From Bacteroidaceae bacterium (lineage in GTDB: Bacteria > Bacteroidota > Bacteroidia > Bacteroidales > Bacteroidaceae), in contig JAGASY010000082.1 of assembly GCA_017621515.1 (NCBI GenBank), forward strand, positions 1 to 33,212: a DNA stretch of 33,212 nt, given 5' to 3'. Shown here piece by piece: positions 8,116-16,367 of the stretch (position 1 is its first letter; every line of letters starts with the position of its first letter). A program made the translations under genes and the position numbers. Below the pieces are notes generated by a model that saw nothing but the letters and a program-made list of their open reading frames with translations, ran no database searches and had not been told where the DNA came from.

Positions 8116-8153
8116 ACATCGCCAACCTCATTAAGTATATGGCGATGTTTTTT
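8116..8153 (+). terminator. Terminator-like hairpin without an obvious gene
   Basis: A 9-bp stem, ACATCGCCA (8116-8124) with TGGCGATGT (8140-8148), followed by a T-run to 8153. The plus-strand transcript it would end is unknown. Confidence 0.5.
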
Positions 8154-8252
8154 ACTGCCACTAAACTCACCTTCCTGTCACTTTCTAAATTTTGACACAT
8201 TGATTTTCGCCAAAGGCAGAAAATTAACAATTGAAACACTTATTTACATTTG

Positions 8253-8273
8253 GTAAAATCAGACTGATTTTAC
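8253..8273. promoter_or_regulatory. Perfect palindrome, operator-like
   Basis: Two 10-bp perfect inverted arms, GTAAAATCAG (8253-8262) and CTGATTTTAC (8264-8273), separated by one base. This is the shape of a homodimeric regulator site. No regulated gene is evident nearby. Confidence 0.45.
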
Positions 8274-8499
8274 TAATATTCTGTAAATCAACAAAATAAC
8301 ATCCATAAAAGAGGTTGCAGTTTTACCTTAAAAATCAACCTCTCTAATCAAAATAGTAAATAGCTGATTTTCTGTATGTTATCTTTTAGAACACTTGATT
8401 CATGTCAATTTTTGATTTCCTCACTTGTTTTTGTACGGATTTTTGGGCAAATAGAGAATTTTACATCCATTAACATAAAATTCTGGATGAACCGTTTTT

Positions 8500-9075
8500 T
8501 ATTTCAATCCCAAGAGTTTTTTCAGCGACAGCGCACTGAAAATTTCTCTAAACTACTAAGCGATTAAAATTGTAGTGCGCTGAAAATAAAATTGCAGTGC
8601 GCCGTGGCGGAAAAAACAGTGCGTTGAAAATTTGAAAACTTAGTAGTTTTTCCCAAGAACTCTTCACAGGAAATAAATAAATGTAAACAATCCGTCTAAA
8701 AACGAAACACTATTTCACATTTGACAGTTGCTTTCAGAAATTTCAAAAATAAGCGTATTTTTCAACAAAACCTCCTCTCGCTCGAAAAAAGCCCGAAAAA
8801 TCGCGTTTTTTTCAATTTTGAATGTTAAAATTTCAGAGTAGCAAAAAGATAGTAGAACAGGAGATTTACTTTCTATTTATTAGAATTTTAATCATTTTAG
8901 TGACACGCTTACTGTGATAAAAAAGTGATTTTTTTTGAACATTTTGCAAGAATACAGCTAAGAAATTCAGTGTTTCTTTGTGGGAATATTTACAGGTATC
9001 TATCAATTTTGAAATGGGTGTCTTCGACAGATTTCACCGTCGAAGACACCCACACAACTATAATAAAATTAAAAG
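8500..9075. repeat. Rearranged intergenic repeat, copy B
   Basis: The middle part (about 8634-8740) matches the opposite strand of copy D near 27360-27440: both carry ACTACTAAG, CCAAGAACTCTTC, AATAAATGT and the run ACGAAACACTATTTCACATTT. The GCGC-decamer cluster lies at 8529-8626. The right end (9056-9074) instead matches the plus-strand right ends of copies A and D. The left-centre block is therefore inverted relative to the right end, and the rest is strongly diverged. The word CTACTAAG occurs on both strands around the array (8553-8560 and its complement at 8639-8646), giving the core a palindromic layout. No conserved reading frame is present. Confidence 0.6.
9016..9051. terminator. 13-bp hairpin at the end of copy B, 3' of nrnA
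   Basis: Perfect stem GGGTGTCTTCGAC (9016-9028) and GTCGAAGACACCC (9039-9051) with a 10-nt loop, 67 bp past the nrnA stop. There is no clear T-run on either strand, so it may act as an RNA-end stabiliser or belong to the repeat rather than act as a classical terminator. Confidence 0.5.
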
Positions 9076-9118
9076 GAACAGCTTCTGATAATCTTACGAA
9101 GCTTGAAATAGATTCGGT

Positions 9119-10165
9119 TTATTGAGGTTGTGCATCGCAAAGCATATCCCGATAAGCCTCTATCGCACGCTTGGCTATCTCCAAAGCCTCATCGACAGAG
9201 CACGAAAGCTTTCCTCCGGCAGCATTAAGATGCCCGCCCCCATTGAAAAACTCTTCCGCCATGCGGTTGCAAGGGAAATCATCGACACTTCGAAGCGATA
9301 CCCACACAAGAGGTTTATCCGTATCCTCACGCAACGAAATCGACAACTTCTGTCCCTTGATGCACAGAGGCATATTCACCACTCCTTCGGCATCCCCCTT
9401 GAGATAGTGAAACCTCTTAAGGTCTTCCTTTGTAAGATGGAAAATGGAAGAATGAGTGTCGGGGAACACTTCGAGCTTTTCATACAGGATGTATCCCATC
9501 AGACGATAGCGATCTACGGTGTAGTTATTGTAGATCTTACGATAAATCAAGTCCTTGTCAATGCCTTTTCTCATCAGTTCACTTATGATAAGAAAGATGT
9601 CCGGGTCATTGGAATTGTAGGTGAATCCTCCGGTATCTGTACACATTCCGGCATAAAGGTCTTCCGCACAATGAAGATTGACATGTTGTGTCGCCCCTAT
9701 GGCATCGAACACGCGGTACAGGAGTTCGCATGTGCTGCTCACTTCCGGACGCGAAATGGTGACGTCACAGAATCTGTCAGGCGAAAGGTGATGGTCAATC
9801 ATGAGTTTCTTCGCCCTTGAATGCGCCACCGCCTCACCAAGTTCATCAATTCTGCTCAACGAATTGAAATCGAGGCAGCAGATAAGATCCGCCATACCTA
9901 TAAAGCTATTGGCAAGACCGCGCTGTCTGTCATAAAGCATAATGCTGTCCGCGCCATTCATCCATTTCAGGAAATCAGGAAAATAGTTCGGCACAATGAC
10001 AGTGGCACTCTTTCCTTTCCTCTTCAAAAATTCAGCAAGTGCAAGCGACGAACCGATGGCATCTCCATCGGGCGACGTATGTGTGCATATAACCACATTC
10101 TTACAAGATTTGAATATATCTCTCACCTCTACAGCCTCTGTCGGCGTTATCTTCTGTTTCAGCAT
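9119..10165 (-). CDS. nrnA: DHH/DHHA1 phosphoesterase, NrnA-like (348 aa)
   Basis: Bifunctional oligoribonuclease / pAp phosphatase type: it degrades 2-5-nt RNAs and removes the 3' phosphate of pAp in the cytoplasm. The N-terminal DHH domain shows CTHTSPDGDAIGSSLA (D33, D35), LDFNSLSRID near residue 99 and the name motif DHH at 124-126. The later GMCTDTGGFTYNS adds a metal ligand, and the C-terminal DHHA1 domain has the GGGHLNAAGG substrate loop. Length is normal (family about 310-350). It lies alone on the minus strand, divergent from the coiled-coil gene at 10284. RecJ is excluded by size and domain order. Confidence 0.93.
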   Translation of the reverse strand: MLKQKITPTEAVEVRDIFKSCKNVVICTHTSPDGDAIGSSLALAEFLKRKGKSATVIVPNYFPDFLKWMNGADSIMLYDRQRGLANSFIGMADLICCLDFNSLSRIDELGEAVAHSRAKKLMIDHHLSPDRFCDVTISRPEVSSTCELLYRVFDAIGATQHVNLHCAEDLYAGMCTDTGGFTYNSNDPDIFLIISELMRKGIDKDLIYRKIYNNYTVDRYRLMGYILYEKLEVFPDTHSSIFHLTKEDLKRFHYLKGDAEGVVNMPLCIKGQKLSISLREDTDKPLVWVSLRSVDDFPCNRMAEEFFNGGGHLNAAGGKLSCSVDEALEIAKRAIEAYRDMLCDAQPQ

Positions 10166-10187
10166 AAAAAATGTTTTTTTATAATGG

Positions 10188-10195
10188 CAAATATA
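10188..10195 (-). promoter_or_regulatory. Candidate -7 box of nrnA
   Basis: Reads TATATTTG leftward, 23 bp before the nrnA start. The -33 element is not clear. Confidence 0.4.
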
Positions 10196-10238
10196 GAAAT
10201 AATTAACGAGAGACTAACGATTATCCGAGTATTTTGCG

Positions 10239-10246
10239 TAAGTTTG
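10239..10246 (+). promoter_or_regulatory. Candidate -7 box of the 10284 gene
   Basis: TAAGTTTG, 37 bp before the ATG at 10284. No TTTG lies at the ideal -33 distance. Confidence 0.4.
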
Positions 10247-10283
10247 CAAAGAATAAATTGCATCAAATCAAGAACAATCTATT

Positions 10284-11234
10284 ATGGAACAGGAAAATAC
10301 ACATTTACACGAAAAAAATCAGAATACGGACAAGAAATATGTGGTGAAGGAGAAGGACAAGTCGCTGATAAGCGGTATGGTGGCAGGTATTGTCATCTCT
10401 CTGCTGATAGCCGGAGGCGGACTGCTTGCATACATATTAATCGAGAAAAGCGAGGAGAACAATGTCTTGCAAGAGCTTGCCGAACTCAACAAGCAGGAAA
10501 TGGAAGACCAATACAAGCAGTTTGACATACAGTATGGTGAACTTCAGAAGCAACTGAAGAATGATTCTCTTATCGCACAGATTGAAGAGGAGCGCAGACA
10601 TACCCAGCAACTGCTTGAAGAACTGCAAAACACCAAAGCATCCAATGCGGCAGAGATACGACGTCTGAAAAAAGAGATTGCTTCTCTACGTAAAGTGTTG
10701 CAACACTACATTGTGCAAGTTGACTCCCTCAACCGTCTCAATCAAGCTCTTATTACGGAGAACACGGAGATAAAGGCACAATATAACCAAGCGACAAGTC
10801 GGATAAACAATCTGTCGAATGAGCGCAACCAGTTGAAGGACAAAGTCGAGCTGGCTTCTCAGCTCGATGCCACCGGATTCTGGGTGACACCGAAGAACAA
10901 GAGAGGCAAAACGGCAAAGAAAGTAAAAGACGTCAAGAAAATAGCTTTTGGATTCACCATTGCCAAAAATGTAACGGCAAAGAATGGTCAGAGAATTATA
11001 TATGCGCGTATTCTCAAGCCTGACAATTCCATCCTTAAAAATTCTGACGGCACATTTGAATACGAAAATACCAAACTCGACTATTCTGTAAAGAAGTATA
11101 TTGAATACAACGGCGAAGAACAAAGCATCACTCTCTACTGGGATGTAGAAGAATATCTTGAAGCCGGAACATATAAACTGTTCATCTTTGCAGACAAGCA
11201 GATGATTGGTGAAACTTCTTTCACTCTTGACTAA
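10284..11234 (+). CDS. Single-pass membrane protein with long coiled coil (316 aa)
   Basis: No named family is recognised. Residues 1-28 are polar and cytoplasmic-looking (KNQNTDKKYVVKEKDKS). One transmembrane helix spans about 31-52 (MVAGIVISLLIAGGGLLAYI). A coiled coil covers about 55-190, with strong heptads in EIRRLKKEIASLRKVL. The final 115 residues form a beta-rich domain beginning ATGFWVTPKNKRGK that could be Ig-like (TLYWDVEEYLEAGTYKLFIF). The shape suggests an inner-membrane protein reaching across the periplasm. It is the first rightward gene of a row with rpe (88-bp gap) and comEC; a single transcript is possible but the gap is long. Confidence 0.8.
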   Translation: MEQENTHLHEKNQNTDKKYVVKEKDKSLISGMVAGIVISLLIAGGGLLAYILIEKSEENNVLQELAELNKQEMEDQYKQFDIQYGELQKQLKNDSLIAQIEEERRHTQQLLEELQNTKASNAAEIRRLKKEIASLRKVLQHYIVQVDSLNRLNQALITENTEIKAQYNQATSRINNLSNERNQLKDKVELASQLDATGFWVTPKNKRGKTAKKVKDVKKIAFGFTIAKNVTAKNGQRIIYARILKPDNSILKNSDGTFEYENTKLDYSVKKYIEYNGEEQSITLYWDVEEYLEAGTYKLFIFADKQMIGETSFTLD

Positions 11235-11321
11235 GCGATGCGGCGGCTTTTGAAGACATTCTGAAGTCGAACAGCGGAAACTTACATATAACCCAATATT
11301 AAATTTTTTAATTCATATTCT

Positions 11322-11969
11322 ATGCAAATTGTCAGCCCTTCGCTACTCGCAGCCAATTTCGGAGACCTCAGGAAGGACATCGAAATGATAAACAGAAGTG
11401 AAGCTGAATGGCTCCACTTAGATATTATGGACGGTGTGTTCGTGCCGAACATCAGTTTCGGATTCCCAGTCCTTGAAGCAGTGGCAAAATTGTGTACCAA
11501 GAAACTGGATGTGCATCTTATGATTGTAGATCCCGGGAAGTTCATTAACGAAGTGAAATCATTAGGAGCTATGATGATGAATGTACACTATGAGGCTTGC
11601 CCTCACCTCCATCGCACCATACAACAGATTCATGAGGCGGGAATGAAAGCGGGAGTAACACTTAATCCTTCCACTCCGGTATGTCTGCTCGAAGAAATCA
11701 TACGTGATGTGGATATGGTATTGCTCATGACCGTAAACCCGGGATTCGGCGGACAGAAGTTTATAGAACACTCCATCGAGAAAGTGAGAGCATTGAAGGA
11801 GTTGATTGTGCGTACAGGCTCCAAAGCCCTTATCGAGGCTGACGGAGGAGTCAATGCCGACACGGGCAAAAGACTGGCAGAGGCTGGAACAGATGTACTC
11901 GTTGCCGGAAGCTATGTGTTCAAAGCCGATTCTCCGGAAGAAAGAATCTCATTGCTGCGCAATCTCTGA
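11322..11969 (+). CDS. rpe: Ribulose-phosphate 3-epimerase
   Basis: This 215-residue TIM-barrel enzyme interconverts D-ribulose 5-phosphate and D-xylulose 5-phosphate in the pentose phosphate pathway. The metal and catalytic residues are all present: S7 in SPSLLA, H32 and D34 in LHLDIMDG, H65 in DVHLM and D174 in IEADGGV. The phosphate-binding segments NPGFGGQKF and VAGSYVF are also clear. Length equals that of the typical bacterial enzyme. It is followed after 63 bp by the ComEC gene in the same direction, so the two are probably co-transcribed. Confidence 0.97.
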   Translation: MQIVSPSLLAANFGDLRKDIEMINRSEAEWLHLDIMDGVFVPNISFGFPVLEAVAKLCTKKLDVHLMIVDPGKFINEVKSLGAMMMNVHYEACPHLHRTIQQIHEAGMKAGVTLNPSTPVCLLEEIIRDVDMVLLMTVNPGFGGQKFIEHSIEKVRALKELIVRTGSKALIEADGGVNADTGKRLAEAGTDVLVAGSYVFKADSPEERISLLRNL

Positions 11970-12032
11970 ACCCGGTTCGGCAACGAAGGGGGAATTATAA
12001 GAAGAGCGCGCCTTGCAAAATAGTTACTGTCA

Positions 12033-13661
12033 ATGAACCCGCAGTTATACCCTATGGTTCGCCTCACCGTTCCGTTTATAGCAGGAATGGTGACGGCGAA
12101 TTTTTGTATCCGGTTCATCCCTCTGAATATGTCAGTACTATTCACCATTTTATGCGCCCTGCTTGTTTTTCTGTTTACGACATACCCGACCAGACCACCA
12201 ATAAAGCAAGGCAAAGGATTCGGTATTACCGCCATGCTTTTCGCTTTCTTCTCCGGTATGACATTATTCATGCACAGCTACGACCATGTTTCATGGAAGA
12301 TAGCGGAGAAGAAAGGGACTATTTTTCATGGGATAGTCGCAGAAAGCCCTACCAGAAAGCCAAAAACATGGAGCGTAAAGATACATTGCGAAAACGGAAA
12401 GCAGATATTGGCATACATTGCAAGAGACAGTACAGAGACCTCCTGCCTACTCCATCCCGGCGACAGCATAAGATTCGAAGCACGGCATCTGCAAAGCACA
12501 TCACCCCAGTATGCGGAATCAGCCTCTGCAACTCCGTCCGACTCCATTGGCAATCAGTTCTCTCAATATCACAAATACCTGTTTTATAACGGTATTTCGG
12601 CAACCTGCTATGTGCCTCGAAACGGATACACCGTCACACATACGGAACCGGCAGACAGAAATTTGCTGGCACGCATCCGGCTGTTACAGAACAAGGCAAT
12701 AGCAGCATACGCAAATGCCGGTATTGAAGGCGATGCTGCTGCAATCATCGAGTCCATGACTTCCGGACACAAAGCAAGATTGTCTAAAGAAATGAAAGAG
12801 AAGTATTCACGTTCCGGAGTCAGCCACGTACTCGCACTCTCAGGTTTCCATCTCACCATAATCTACACCCTTCTTGAGTTTCTCCTGTTGGGCAGAGTTC
12901 TGAGACATAGATACCGAAGCATCGTCCGCATTGTTATCATGACATGTCTGTGGATATTTACAGTGATGGCAGGAATGCCACCCTCCCTCGTGCGCGCCGC
13001 GTTGATGTGTTCATTTATGATTCTCTCAAGCATATTAAGCCGCCAGTCCCTATCCATGAACTCCTGCGCCCTGGCTGCACTTGTCATGCTCATTTACAAT
13101 CCGCTCACCCTCTTCGACTTAGGTTTTCAGCTTTCATTCATTTCCATGACCGGAATCTGCGTGTGCGGCAAACCGCTTTGTGCCCTCTGCCCCACACGCA
13201 ACATCATTGTCCGGTATTTATGGGGAACCGTTGCTATAAGCCTCACATGCACCCTGTTTACAGCACCGATAATCGGTCTGTGCTTTCACTACCTGCCCAC
13301 ATTCTCCGTTTTTTCAAATCTGGCTGTCAGCGTCCTGGCTTCGCTGATTCTGTATGTCGCAGCCTTCTGGTGGATGTTGTGTTGGCAAGAAAACATAAAA
13401 GCGATGCTGACGGATATATTACAATGGCTGACACAAACCATGAACACCATTGTAAGCCAAATCTCTTCATGGAAATACGCAGTCATAGAATGGCAACCTT
13501 CAATAGCAGAAGTCATCACATTATACATCCTGATTGCATTCCTTGTATTATTTTTCAAGAATAAAAGCAGCAAGAATCTGATAGGCATACTCAGTACCGT
13601 GGTCATACTTTGCGCAATAATGATTCTAAGAAAAACAGGATGTTTACCGTCCATAATATAA
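12033..13661 (+). CDS. ComEC/Rec2-type DNA-uptake channel core (542 aa)
   Basis: ComEC is the inner-membrane channel for single-stranded DNA in natural transformation. Residues about 1-200 match the N-terminal soluble (DUF4131) part, flanked by membrane helices. The Competence core follows, with the family block SGVSHVLALSGFHLTIIY near residues 262-279 and many transmembrane segments up to about 535, including LWIFTVMAGMPPSLVRAALM. The protein ends there: the C-terminal metallo-beta-lactamase nuclease domain of full-length ComEC (about 750 aa) is absent, and I see no broken remnant downstream. Domain-lacking forms exist in other bacteria. The start at 12033 gives two immediate membrane helices. 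It lies directly downstream of rpe. Confidence 0.88.
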   Translation: MNPQLYPMVRLTVPFIAGMVTANFCIRFIPLNMSVLFTILCALLVFLFTTYPTRPPIKQGKGFGITAMLFAFFSGMTLFMHSYDHVSWKIAEKKGTIFHGIVAESPTRKPKTWSVKIHCENGKQILAYIARDSTETSCLLHPGDSIRFEARHLQSTSPQYAESASATPSDSIGNQFSQYHKYLFYNGISATCYVPRNGYTVTHTEPADRNLLARIRLLQNKAIAAYANAGIEGDAAAIIESMTSGHKARLSKEMKEKYSRSGVSHVLALSGFHLTIIYTLLEFLLLGRVLRHRYRSIVRIVIMTCLWIFTVMAGMPPSLVRAALMCSFMILSSILSRQSLSMNSCALAALVMLIYNPLTLFDLGFQLSFISMTGICVCGKPLCALCPTRNIIVRYLWGTVAISLTCTLFTAPIIGLCFHYLPTFSVFSNLAVSVLASLILYVAAFWWMLCWQENIKAMLTDILQWLTQTMNTIVSQISSWKYAVIEWQPSIAEVITLYILIAFLVLFFKNKSSKNLIGILSTVVILCAIMILRKTGCLPSII

Positions 13662-13712
13662 AAATGCCACCCTATCGAACATGCAACAAGCGGTTGCAAT
13701 ATATAAAAAGAA

Positions 13713-13754
13713 AAGCACCCATATCTTTTTCGTATAAAAAAGATACGGATGCTT
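13713..13754 (-). terminator. Terminator between comEC and rplS
   Basis: Two 18-nt arms (13713-13730, 13737-13754) pair with two mismatches around CGTATA. Reading leftward the stem is followed by TTCTTTTTATAT, so it mainly serves rplS; the T-rich arms may also act for comEC. Confidence 0.6.
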
Positions 13755-13794
13755 CCTATTCCAATTATCATGCCTAACGCACGACAATAAAAAT

Positions 13795-14154
13795 TTATTT
13801 CTTTGTAGATACCAACTTTTCCTTGATACGAGCCTTCTTACCTGTAAGCTTACGCAGATAATAAAGCTTAGCGCGACGAACTTTACCAATCTTGTTGACT
13901 GTAATGCTGTCAATGTTCGGAGATTCAATAGGGAAAATACGCTCAACACCTACAGAGCCTGACATTTTACGTACTGTAAAACGTTTCTTCACACCATGAC
14001 CTGAAATTTTGATAACTACACCACGATACATCTGGATACGTTCCTTTGTACCCTCGATAATCTTGTAAGCAACAGTGACTGTATCACCAGCTTTAAATTT
14101 TGGGAACTCTTTGCCTGTAGCAAAGGCTTCTTCTGCAACCTTAATTAAATCCAT
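13795..14154 (-). CDS. rplS: 50S ribosomal protein L19
   Basis: L19 binds 23S rRNA at the 30S/50S interface. The 119-residue length and the blocks [33 protein letters not shown] and [13 protein letters not shown] are diagnostic, as is the basic tail ([20 protein letters not shown]). It stands alone on the minus strand, not with trmD/rimM as in many Proteobacteria. The roughly 90 bp before its start contain several inverted repeats that could form a leader RNA. The assignment is certain. Confidence 0.98.
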   Translation of the reverse strand: MDLIKVAEEAFATGKEFPKFKAGDTVTVAYKIIEGTKERIQMYRGVVIKISGHGVKKRFTVRKMSGSVGVERIFPIESPNIDSITVNKIGKVRRAKLYYLRKLTGKKARIKEKLVSTKK

Positions 14155-14369
14155 TTTACTGTTTTATAAATTGTTACTTGGTTCCAACGAAGCATGCCCG
14201 GCTACATGTTACGAGACAGCGGCTCCGTCAAAGCGGATGCAAAGTAACAGCTTTTTTATGAGAAATGAAAAAAAACAAAATACTTTTTGATGCTTACAGC
14301 CTCATTTATACATTTTTCCAAGGTTTATTCTCCTTTTTCAATCCATATTACAGAGTACATGAATAACAT

Positions 14370-14699
14370 TTACCACAAAGCCACCTTACCCACAGCACCT
14401 AAATCTATAGAAGCAGTCGTAACACCAAGAGCCTTGAAAACCCTTATCATTGTTGGAATTGTAATACTATATCCCCGTTCCAAACGAGATATCTGTGACC
14501 TTCTAACTCCAATGCGCTCACCAAGTTCTTCTTGAGTTAAGTTCTGTTCTATACGTGCTTTCTTAATGGCTTCTCCCAAGCGATATGCGTGCAATGCTTC
14601 ATCTACATCATTCTCAAAAGCATCACGTTTAGGAGTACCCACCTTTCCAAAGTGTTTATCAAGTACATCATCCAACGAAGTAAGATTCATCCGTGCCAT
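14370..14699 (-). CDS. XRE/HTH antitoxin of a HigBA-like pair (109 aa)
   Basis: A helix-turn-helix domain at about 38-95 (IEQNLTQEELGERIGVRRSQ, then ISRLERGYS) follows a short N-terminal segment LTSLDDVLDKHFGKVGTPKR. This is the HigA-like or HTH_37-type antitoxin normally found after a Gp49/RelE-type toxin. The ATG is two bases past the toxin stop, so the genes are translationally coupled. It should neutralise the toxin by direct contact and repress its own promoter, which has a fitting inverted repeat at 15072-15093. Toxin-first order is as in higBA. Confidence in the class is high; the exact subfamily is uncertain. Confidence 0.9.
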   Translation of the reverse strand: MARMNLTSLDDVLDKHFGKVGTPKRDAFENDVDEALHAYRLGEAIKKARIEQNLTQEELGERIGVRRSQISRLERGYSITIPTMIRVFKALGVTTASIDLGAVGKVALW

Positions 14700-14701
14700 A
14701 G

Positions 14702-15040
14702 TTACTTGTTTTTGAAATATTCTTTTCTTATAGCTTTAGCCTTCGCAATTTCTTTACTTGGTGTTTTTTGAGTTTTCTTGATAATACCATGAGTGGCAAT
14801 CACCAAAGTCTCTTTATCCCTATCCCAAAAAGCGAATAAACGGTAAGCTGTTTTATTATATAAAGTACGGAATTCCCATATATCCGAATTTTCCAACTTC
14901 TTAAAAAGTTCCTTATTACGTTCTCCACCTACAACACGTTTGATATTGTAGTATATTTTGTAAGATACCGCATCCGGTAAACTTTCAATAAAGTCTTGTG
15001 CCTCATCAGTTAAAACAAGTCGGAATACATTTTGTGCCAT
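14702..15040 (-). CDS. RelE/HigB-like toxin, Gp49 type (112 aa)
   Basis: The protein resembles phage-derived Gp49/HigB toxins of the RelE superfamily, which cleave mRNA on the ribosome. Visible family features are LTDEAQDFIESLPDAV near the start, the WEFRTLYNKTAYRLFAFWDR beta core and the C-terminal VIATHGIIKKTQKTPSKEI with a basic helix (AKAKAIRKEYFKNK). I chose the ATG at 15040 (MAQNVFRLVL); an ATG 11 codons upstream would overlap the -7 box at 15058-15065. It forms an operon with the antitoxin gene two bases downstream. The pair sits between rplS and repeat copy C, typical accessory placement. Confidence 0.9.
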   Translation of the reverse strand: MAQNVFRLVLTDEAQDFIESLPDAVSYKIYYNIKRVVGGERNKELFKKLENSDIWEFRTLYNKTAYRLFAFWDRDKETLVIATHGIIKKTQKTPSKEIAKAKAIRKEYFKNK

Positions 15041-15057
15041 ACATATATTTTTGAACA

Positions 15058-15093
15058 CAAAAATACACAACATGTTTCGTAAACAAGAAACAT
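15058..15093 (-). promoter_or_regulatory. Promoter and operator of the first toxin-antitoxin pair
   Basis: Read leftward, TATTTTTG (15058-15065) is a -7 box, with CTTG at 15084-15087 as a weak -33. A 7-bp inverted repeat, ATGTTTC (15072-15078) and GAAACAT (15087-15093), overlaps the -33 region, fitting autorepression by the HTH antitoxin. Confidence 0.5.
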
Positions 15094-15305
15094 TTACATA
15101 GAAAATCTTTTAGAAGTTCTAACTTTAACATTCCCATAGCCTATATTGTCATAAAACACGCATCAAAAATTCATCAGAGTCTAAAAATCCATTTATGAAT
15201 CTTCTTTCAAAAAAATTACAACAAACCGATGCGTATTATTCTCGAACCAGTAGAGCACGGCAAAAATAAATCTCAATTTTGAAGAAATCTCACTCTATAT
15301 TCAGA

Positions 15306-16195
15306 CTCCATAAAAAAATTTTTGACATCGTTTTTTTGCAGAAAAAACTTTCTGACAAATTGACAACCTATTTTAGAAAACAGAACTCAAAAGTTCAGAA
15401 TACATACCATAATGTTATCTTTCTGATTTTATCAAATGTTAAAATTCCAAGCCCTCTGGAACGCTCCAAAATGAAGCACGATGAACTTTTCTCGAAGAAC
15501 AGGGATTCTACGCGCATTTCATAAAGCCTCCACAAATTGTGAAATTATGTTTCATCTTTGAACTGTTCTTTTACATTTATTTATACCCGGAGAAGAGTTA
15601 TTGGAAAAAAAGTACTAAGTTCTGAAAATTCCAGCGCACTGTCGTCACATTTTCAGCGCAGTAGAAAAATCACCACTGTGCGCTGAAAATTTGAAAACAG
15701 CGCGCTGTAAAGAAAAAAACAGTGGGGAGCGGAGAAAAAAGCAATTTGCTCCGGCTGAAATGTTAAGAGATGTGTAATTCTCTGTTTTGGAAGAGTGTCT
15801 GAACAAGAACTCAAAAATGAGTGAATTTGAAGCGGTGTTTGGGAGTGTGAACGGTTGAATTTACCATAGCACATTAATAATCAACAAATTATCAAAACAT
15901 TCACAATCTTCAAAAAATTGCGTCCGAGACATTTTTTTTGAGCATTTTGAAAAAATTCTATATTTCACTGATTATCAGCACATTATCTTAACATCAAAAA
16001 TTTTATCTTTTTGCCATCAGCAAAAAATCAGTTCAAGTGTTAAATTTTTATTTTGGGCGAAAATATCATTTTGTCATTTTAGAAAATGGCATTTCTGCCT
16101 GTTTTAGATAGATGTTTTCGATGGAAGAGTCTGTCGAATAAAGTCACATGAAAATATCGGATGCACCACTAAGCACATTAAAATCATGCAACTTC
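15306..16195 (+). repeat. Long intergenic repeat, copy C (about 0.9 kb)
   Basis: Co-linear with copy D over its whole length, by eye roughly three quarters identical with some near-perfect blocks: the left edge CTCCATAAAAAAATTTTTGA, the segment CCAAGCCCTCTGGAACGC (15448-15465), the block 15483-15519 with TTCTCGAAGAAC and ATTCTACGCGC, the GCGC array (15632-15707), and the right-hand blocks shared with copy A (15909-15955 and 16012-16076). No frame is conserved with D, so it is non-coding. It occupies the gap between the toxin-antitoxin pair and the DUF4827-like gene. Between 15094 and 15305 I see only AT-rich sequence with no gene. Confidence 0.9.
15632..15707. repeat. GCGC-decamer array in copy C
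   Basis: Four related words: CAGCGCACTG (15632), CAGCGCAGTA (15654), CACTGTGCGCTG (15674, inverted) and CAGCGCGCTG (15698). Their GCGC cores start at 15634, 15656, 15680 and 15700, spacings of 22, 24 and 20 bp. Confidence 0.8.
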
Positions 16196-16272
16196 TAAAG
16201 CAAAAAAGCCTACATACTCTCCGTCAATATCCCTTTCTTTCCGATTTTTTCGTTTATTCCGACGTTTTTCCG

Positions 16273-16280
16273 TAAGTTTG
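16273..16280 (+). promoter_or_regulatory. Candidate -7 box of the DUF4827-like gene
   Basis: TAAGTTTG, about 88 bp before the ATG at 16368, in the sequence right after repeat copy C. The -33 element is weak. Confidence 0.35.
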
Positions 16281-16367
16281 CAGAAATTATCAGGGAAAGC
16301 TTTTAAGTCTTTTCCGGTTCGGCAAAAAGAACAGGAAACAACATTATCACAAAACAATATAACATAT

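Larger units (their letters stand above)
7740..8390. other. Gene-free AT-rich region with several hairpins
   Basis: No convincing gene. The only notable frame, a 69-codon one at 8030-8239 (-), has no recognisable product, and its body overlaps a hairpin. What stands out is a run of inverted repeats: 7873-7917, 7929-7975, 8023-8050, 8116-8148, 8253-8273 and an 8-bp one (AGAGGTTG with CAACCTCT) near 8310-8345. Several have terminator-like T-runs on the plus strand although no plus-strand gene is visible. The region could hold small RNAs, recombination sites or the scar of a lost element. Confidence 0.5.

Noticed and set aside
8030..8239. 69-codon minus-strand frame as a small gene
   Set aside because: No recognisable product, no promoter, and its codons span hairpins that explain the sequence better; kept only as a remark.
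8997..9075. Target-site duplication or IS end at the hairpin of copy B
   Set aside because: The inverted repeat is a local hairpin, not termini of a longer element; no transposase frame is present.
9122..9820. 232-codon plus-strand frame, followed by another at 9821-10525
   Set aside because: Both are antisense to nrnA, whose DHH and DHHA1 motifs are unmistakable.
15632..15707. CRISPR array
   Set aside because: Repeats are only about 10 bp, occur in both orientations and have about 12-bp intervals that recur between copies; no cas genes.
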